This document shows, piece after piece, positions 48,159 through 49,941 of a stretch of DNA of 49,941 nucleotides. The notes under the pieces were generated by a model, which was not told the DNA's origin, searched no databases, and saw nothing but the letters and a program-made list of their open reading frames with translations. Every line of letters starts with the position of its first letter. Within the stretch, counting starts at the first letter, position 1. Made by a program: the position numbers and the translations under genes. This DNA is from DATIYF01 sp035517775 (GTDB lineage Bacteria > Acidobacteriota > Terriglobia > Terriglobales > Acidobacteriaceae), in assembly GCA_035517775.1 (NCBI GenBank), contig DATIYF010000049.1, forward strand, positions 1-49,941. Direction: 5' to 3'.

Positions 48159-49941
48159 TTATCTCAGCGAGTAATAAATGACGAACCCCAACAATCCCAG
48201 CACCATTACGAAGGCATACCACTGCACCAGGCCCCACTGCACCAGGCGCGCCGGATAGGAAAGCAATCTGGCGACAACCGCCGGCCCGTTTACGCACAGC
48301 CCGTCAATAATCCACTTGTCCCACCACTTGGAAATGTTGGCCGCGAGACGGGTCAACCGTCCGGCTCCGTTCACCGTGCCGTCAATCACCTTAGCGTCGA
48401 ACCAGGCCGAGGCATCGCCCAGTCCCATCACGCCAAGCCGCGTTTTACCCAGCTTGCGGCGGCCGGTGAAAACGTAGTCGTAGCCTTCATCCACATAATA
48501 TTTGTTGAGCAGCGTGGTGTAGAGAGGCGGCGCTGTTGCCGCAATCGGCTCGATGTAGCCCTTATCCGCCTCGCGATACCACTTCCACGCCATGCCCCAT
48601 CCCGCAGCCGCCGCCGCCACGGAAAGAAACATCAGCAGGTACTCCATGGGGTCGGTGCGCTCTTCTTCGTGCTCGGCTTTGGCCAGTTGCGCCGGCTTCT
48701 CCGCCTGCAGGAGCTTCGCTTCCCTGGCGAAGACCGGGTGCAGGAAGGCCTCGAAACGATCCTTGCCCAAGAGGCTGTGCGGCCAGCCTAACAGGCCGGC
48801 AAAGATGGAAAAGAACGCCAGAATGACCAGCGGCACGGTCATGGACTTCGGCGATTCGTGAATGTGATGCTCCACTTCGTGGCTCATGCGCGGATGCCCG
48901 TGAAAGGTCAGGTACATGAGCCTGAACATGTACACCGCGGTCAGTAGCGCAGTGGCATAACCGATGAACCACAGCAGACGGTAAGCTCCGCCTTCCGAGG
49001 CCCAGCTTTGCCAGAGAATTTCGTCTTTCGAAACGAAACCCGCAAACGGAGGAATTCCGGCGATCGCCAAAGTGGCGAAAAACATGGTCCAGTGGGTGAC
49101 GGGAATGCGGCGGTAGAGATCGCCCATGTTGCGCATATCCTGCTCACCGCTCATGGCATGAATCACCGAGCCCGCGCCAAGAAAGAGCAACGCTTTGAAG
49201 AAGGCATGGGTAAACACGTGAAACACGCCGGCGGCAAAAGCGCCGACGCCCAGCGCTAGAAACATGTAACCGAGCTGCGAAACGGTGGAATACGCCAGCA
49301 CGCGCTTGATGTCGTTCTGCACCAGGCCGATGGTGGCGGCGAAAATTGCAGTCAGCGCGCCAACGATGGCAACCGTTTTCATGGAGGCCGGCGCCAGCAC
49401 GAACAGCGCATTCGACCGCGCCACCATATACACGCCGGCAGTGACCATGGTGGCGGCGTGGATGAGAGCAGAAACAGGGGTCGGACCCTCCATGGCGTCG
49501 GGCAGCCAGATATAAAGGGGAAGCTGGGCGGACTTTCCACAAGCCCCGACAAATAGAAGAAGAGTGGCCGCGGTGATGACCGGGTCGCCAATCGCAAAAT
49601 GTCCACTGCGCGCCAGCGGCGTAATTTCGGTAAAGCGCAGCGAGCCGAAGTACCACGCAATGGTGAACATCCCCAGCAGAAAGCCGGCGTCGCCAATGCG
49701 GTTCACGATGAACGCCTTGTTGGCGGCATCGCTGGCTGATTTTCGCTGGAAATAGAACCCGATCAGCAGGTACGAACACAGGCCCACGCCCTCCCAGCCG
49801 ACAAATAGCAGCGCATAGTTATTGGCCAGTATCAGAACCAGCATCGAGAACATGAACAGATTCAGATATCCGAAGAAGCGGTAGTAGCCGCCTTCGTGCG
49901 CCATATAGCCGGTGGAATAGATATGAATCAGCATGCCTACG
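48159..49941 (-). CDS. nuoL: NADH-quinone oxidoreductase subunit L (5' end cut by window)
   Basis: The visible 594 or so residues lack the N-terminal part (about 100 residues), which lies beyond the right edge. The frame stays open to the last base; the residues before the first visible Met read VG, as expected in NuoL. Typical segments: FVGWEGVGLCSYLLIGFYFQ and LPDAMEGPTPVSALIHAATM. The C-terminal part includes the long lateral helix and final membrane helix (WYAFVMVLGLLGFVIYYSLR). It is the largest antiporter-like subunit of complex I. Confidence 0.96.
   Translation of the reverse strand, partial: VGMLIHIYSTGYMAHEGGYYRFFGYLNLFMFSMLVLILANNYALLFVGWEGVGLCSYLLIGFYFQRKSASDAANKAFIVNRIGDAGFLLGMFTIAWYFGSLRFTEITPLARSGHFAIGDPVITAATLLLFVGACGKSAQLPLYIWLPDAMEGPTPVSALIHAATMVTAGVYMVARSNALFVLAPASMKTVAIVGALTAIFAATIGLVQNDIKRVLAYSTVSQLGYMFLALGVGAFAAGVFHVFTHAFFKALLFLGAGSVIHAMSGEQDMRNMGDLYRRIPVTHWTMFFATLAIAGIPPFAGFVSKDEILWQSWASEGGAYRLLWFIGYATALLTAVYMFRLMYLTFHGHPRMSHEVEHHIHESPKSMTVPLVILAFFSIFAGLLGWPHSLLGKDRFEAFLHPVFAREAKLLQAEKPAQLAKAEHEEERTDPMEYLLMFLSVAAAAAGWGMAWKWYREADKGYIEPIAATAPPLYTTLLNKYYVDEGYDYVFTGRRKLGKTRLGVMGLGDASAWFDAKVIDGTVNGAGRLTRLAANISKWWDKWIIDGLCVNGPAVVARLLSYPARLVQWGLVQWYAFVMVLGLLGFVIYYSLR

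Overview
The window is about 50 kb of GC-rich, gene-dense bacterial chromosome. It shows no rRNA, tRNA, CRISPR array, prophage or insertion-sequence transposase. The gene content suggests an Acidobacteriota member, probably class Terriglobia: paired MacB-type permeases, M13 peptidase, FecR/DUF6600-like surface protein, small secreted families, YitJ-type methyltransferase/reductase, and an atpZ-I-B-E block joined to nuo. This assignment is inference from gene content, not a phylogeny. Many intergenic spacers carry palindromic or low-complexity repeats.

Layout. 0.1-2.6 kb: two MacB/FtsX-type permeases (minus). 2.9-6.2 kb: two convergent membrane-anchored TIR proteins, followed by a small winged-helix-like gene. 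7.0-12.7 kb: small secreted protein, DNA polymerase IV, glycogen synthase, RsmA/KsgA, and a MEMO-family protein. 12.7-17.0 kb: M13 metallopeptidase, FecR-like surface protein and a secreted hypothetical. 17.2-20.9 kb: ruvC behind an ABC exporter whose permease is fused in one frame to a complete amidohydrolase. 21.0-24.2 kb: secreted beta-helix protein and soluble transhydrogenase. 24.5-28.4 kb: two divergent zinc-ribbon membrane proteins and a penicillin-acylase family enzyme. 28.4-33.9 kb: beta-propeller lipoprotein, small membrane protein, homocysteine methyltransferase/MTHFR, alkyltransferase-like protein, EamA-like protein and STAS protein. 34.2-37.2 kb: dnaX-ybaB-recR. 37.7-42.7 kb: MmcB-like putative nuclease, CHAD-HD protein and a large HEAT/PilZ-like protein. 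42.9-49.9 kb: collinear nuoL (cut by the window edge)-nuoM-nuoN-atpZ-atpI-atpB-atpE on the minus strand.

How the genes work together. The right end encodes the antiporter-like proton-pumping subunits of complex I and the membrane rotor/stator part of F1Fo ATP synthase, so one transcript could supply membrane parts of both energy machines; the F1 genes are not here. dnaX-ybaB-recR, ruvC, dinB and the alkyltransferase-like protein serve replication and repair. The MacB-type permeases and the fused exporter suggest export of small molecules or peptides.

The most unusual items are the ABC permease-amidohydrolase fusion (an extra membrane helix would place the enzyme outside the cytoplasm), the two TIR proteins, a pilin-like helix joined to zinc-ribbon and DUF4190-like parts, a possible AUU start on the HEAT/PilZ protein, an unassigned structured stretch after recR, and several families of structured intergenic repeats, one inside the nuo operon and one apparently read through as a linker in dnaX.
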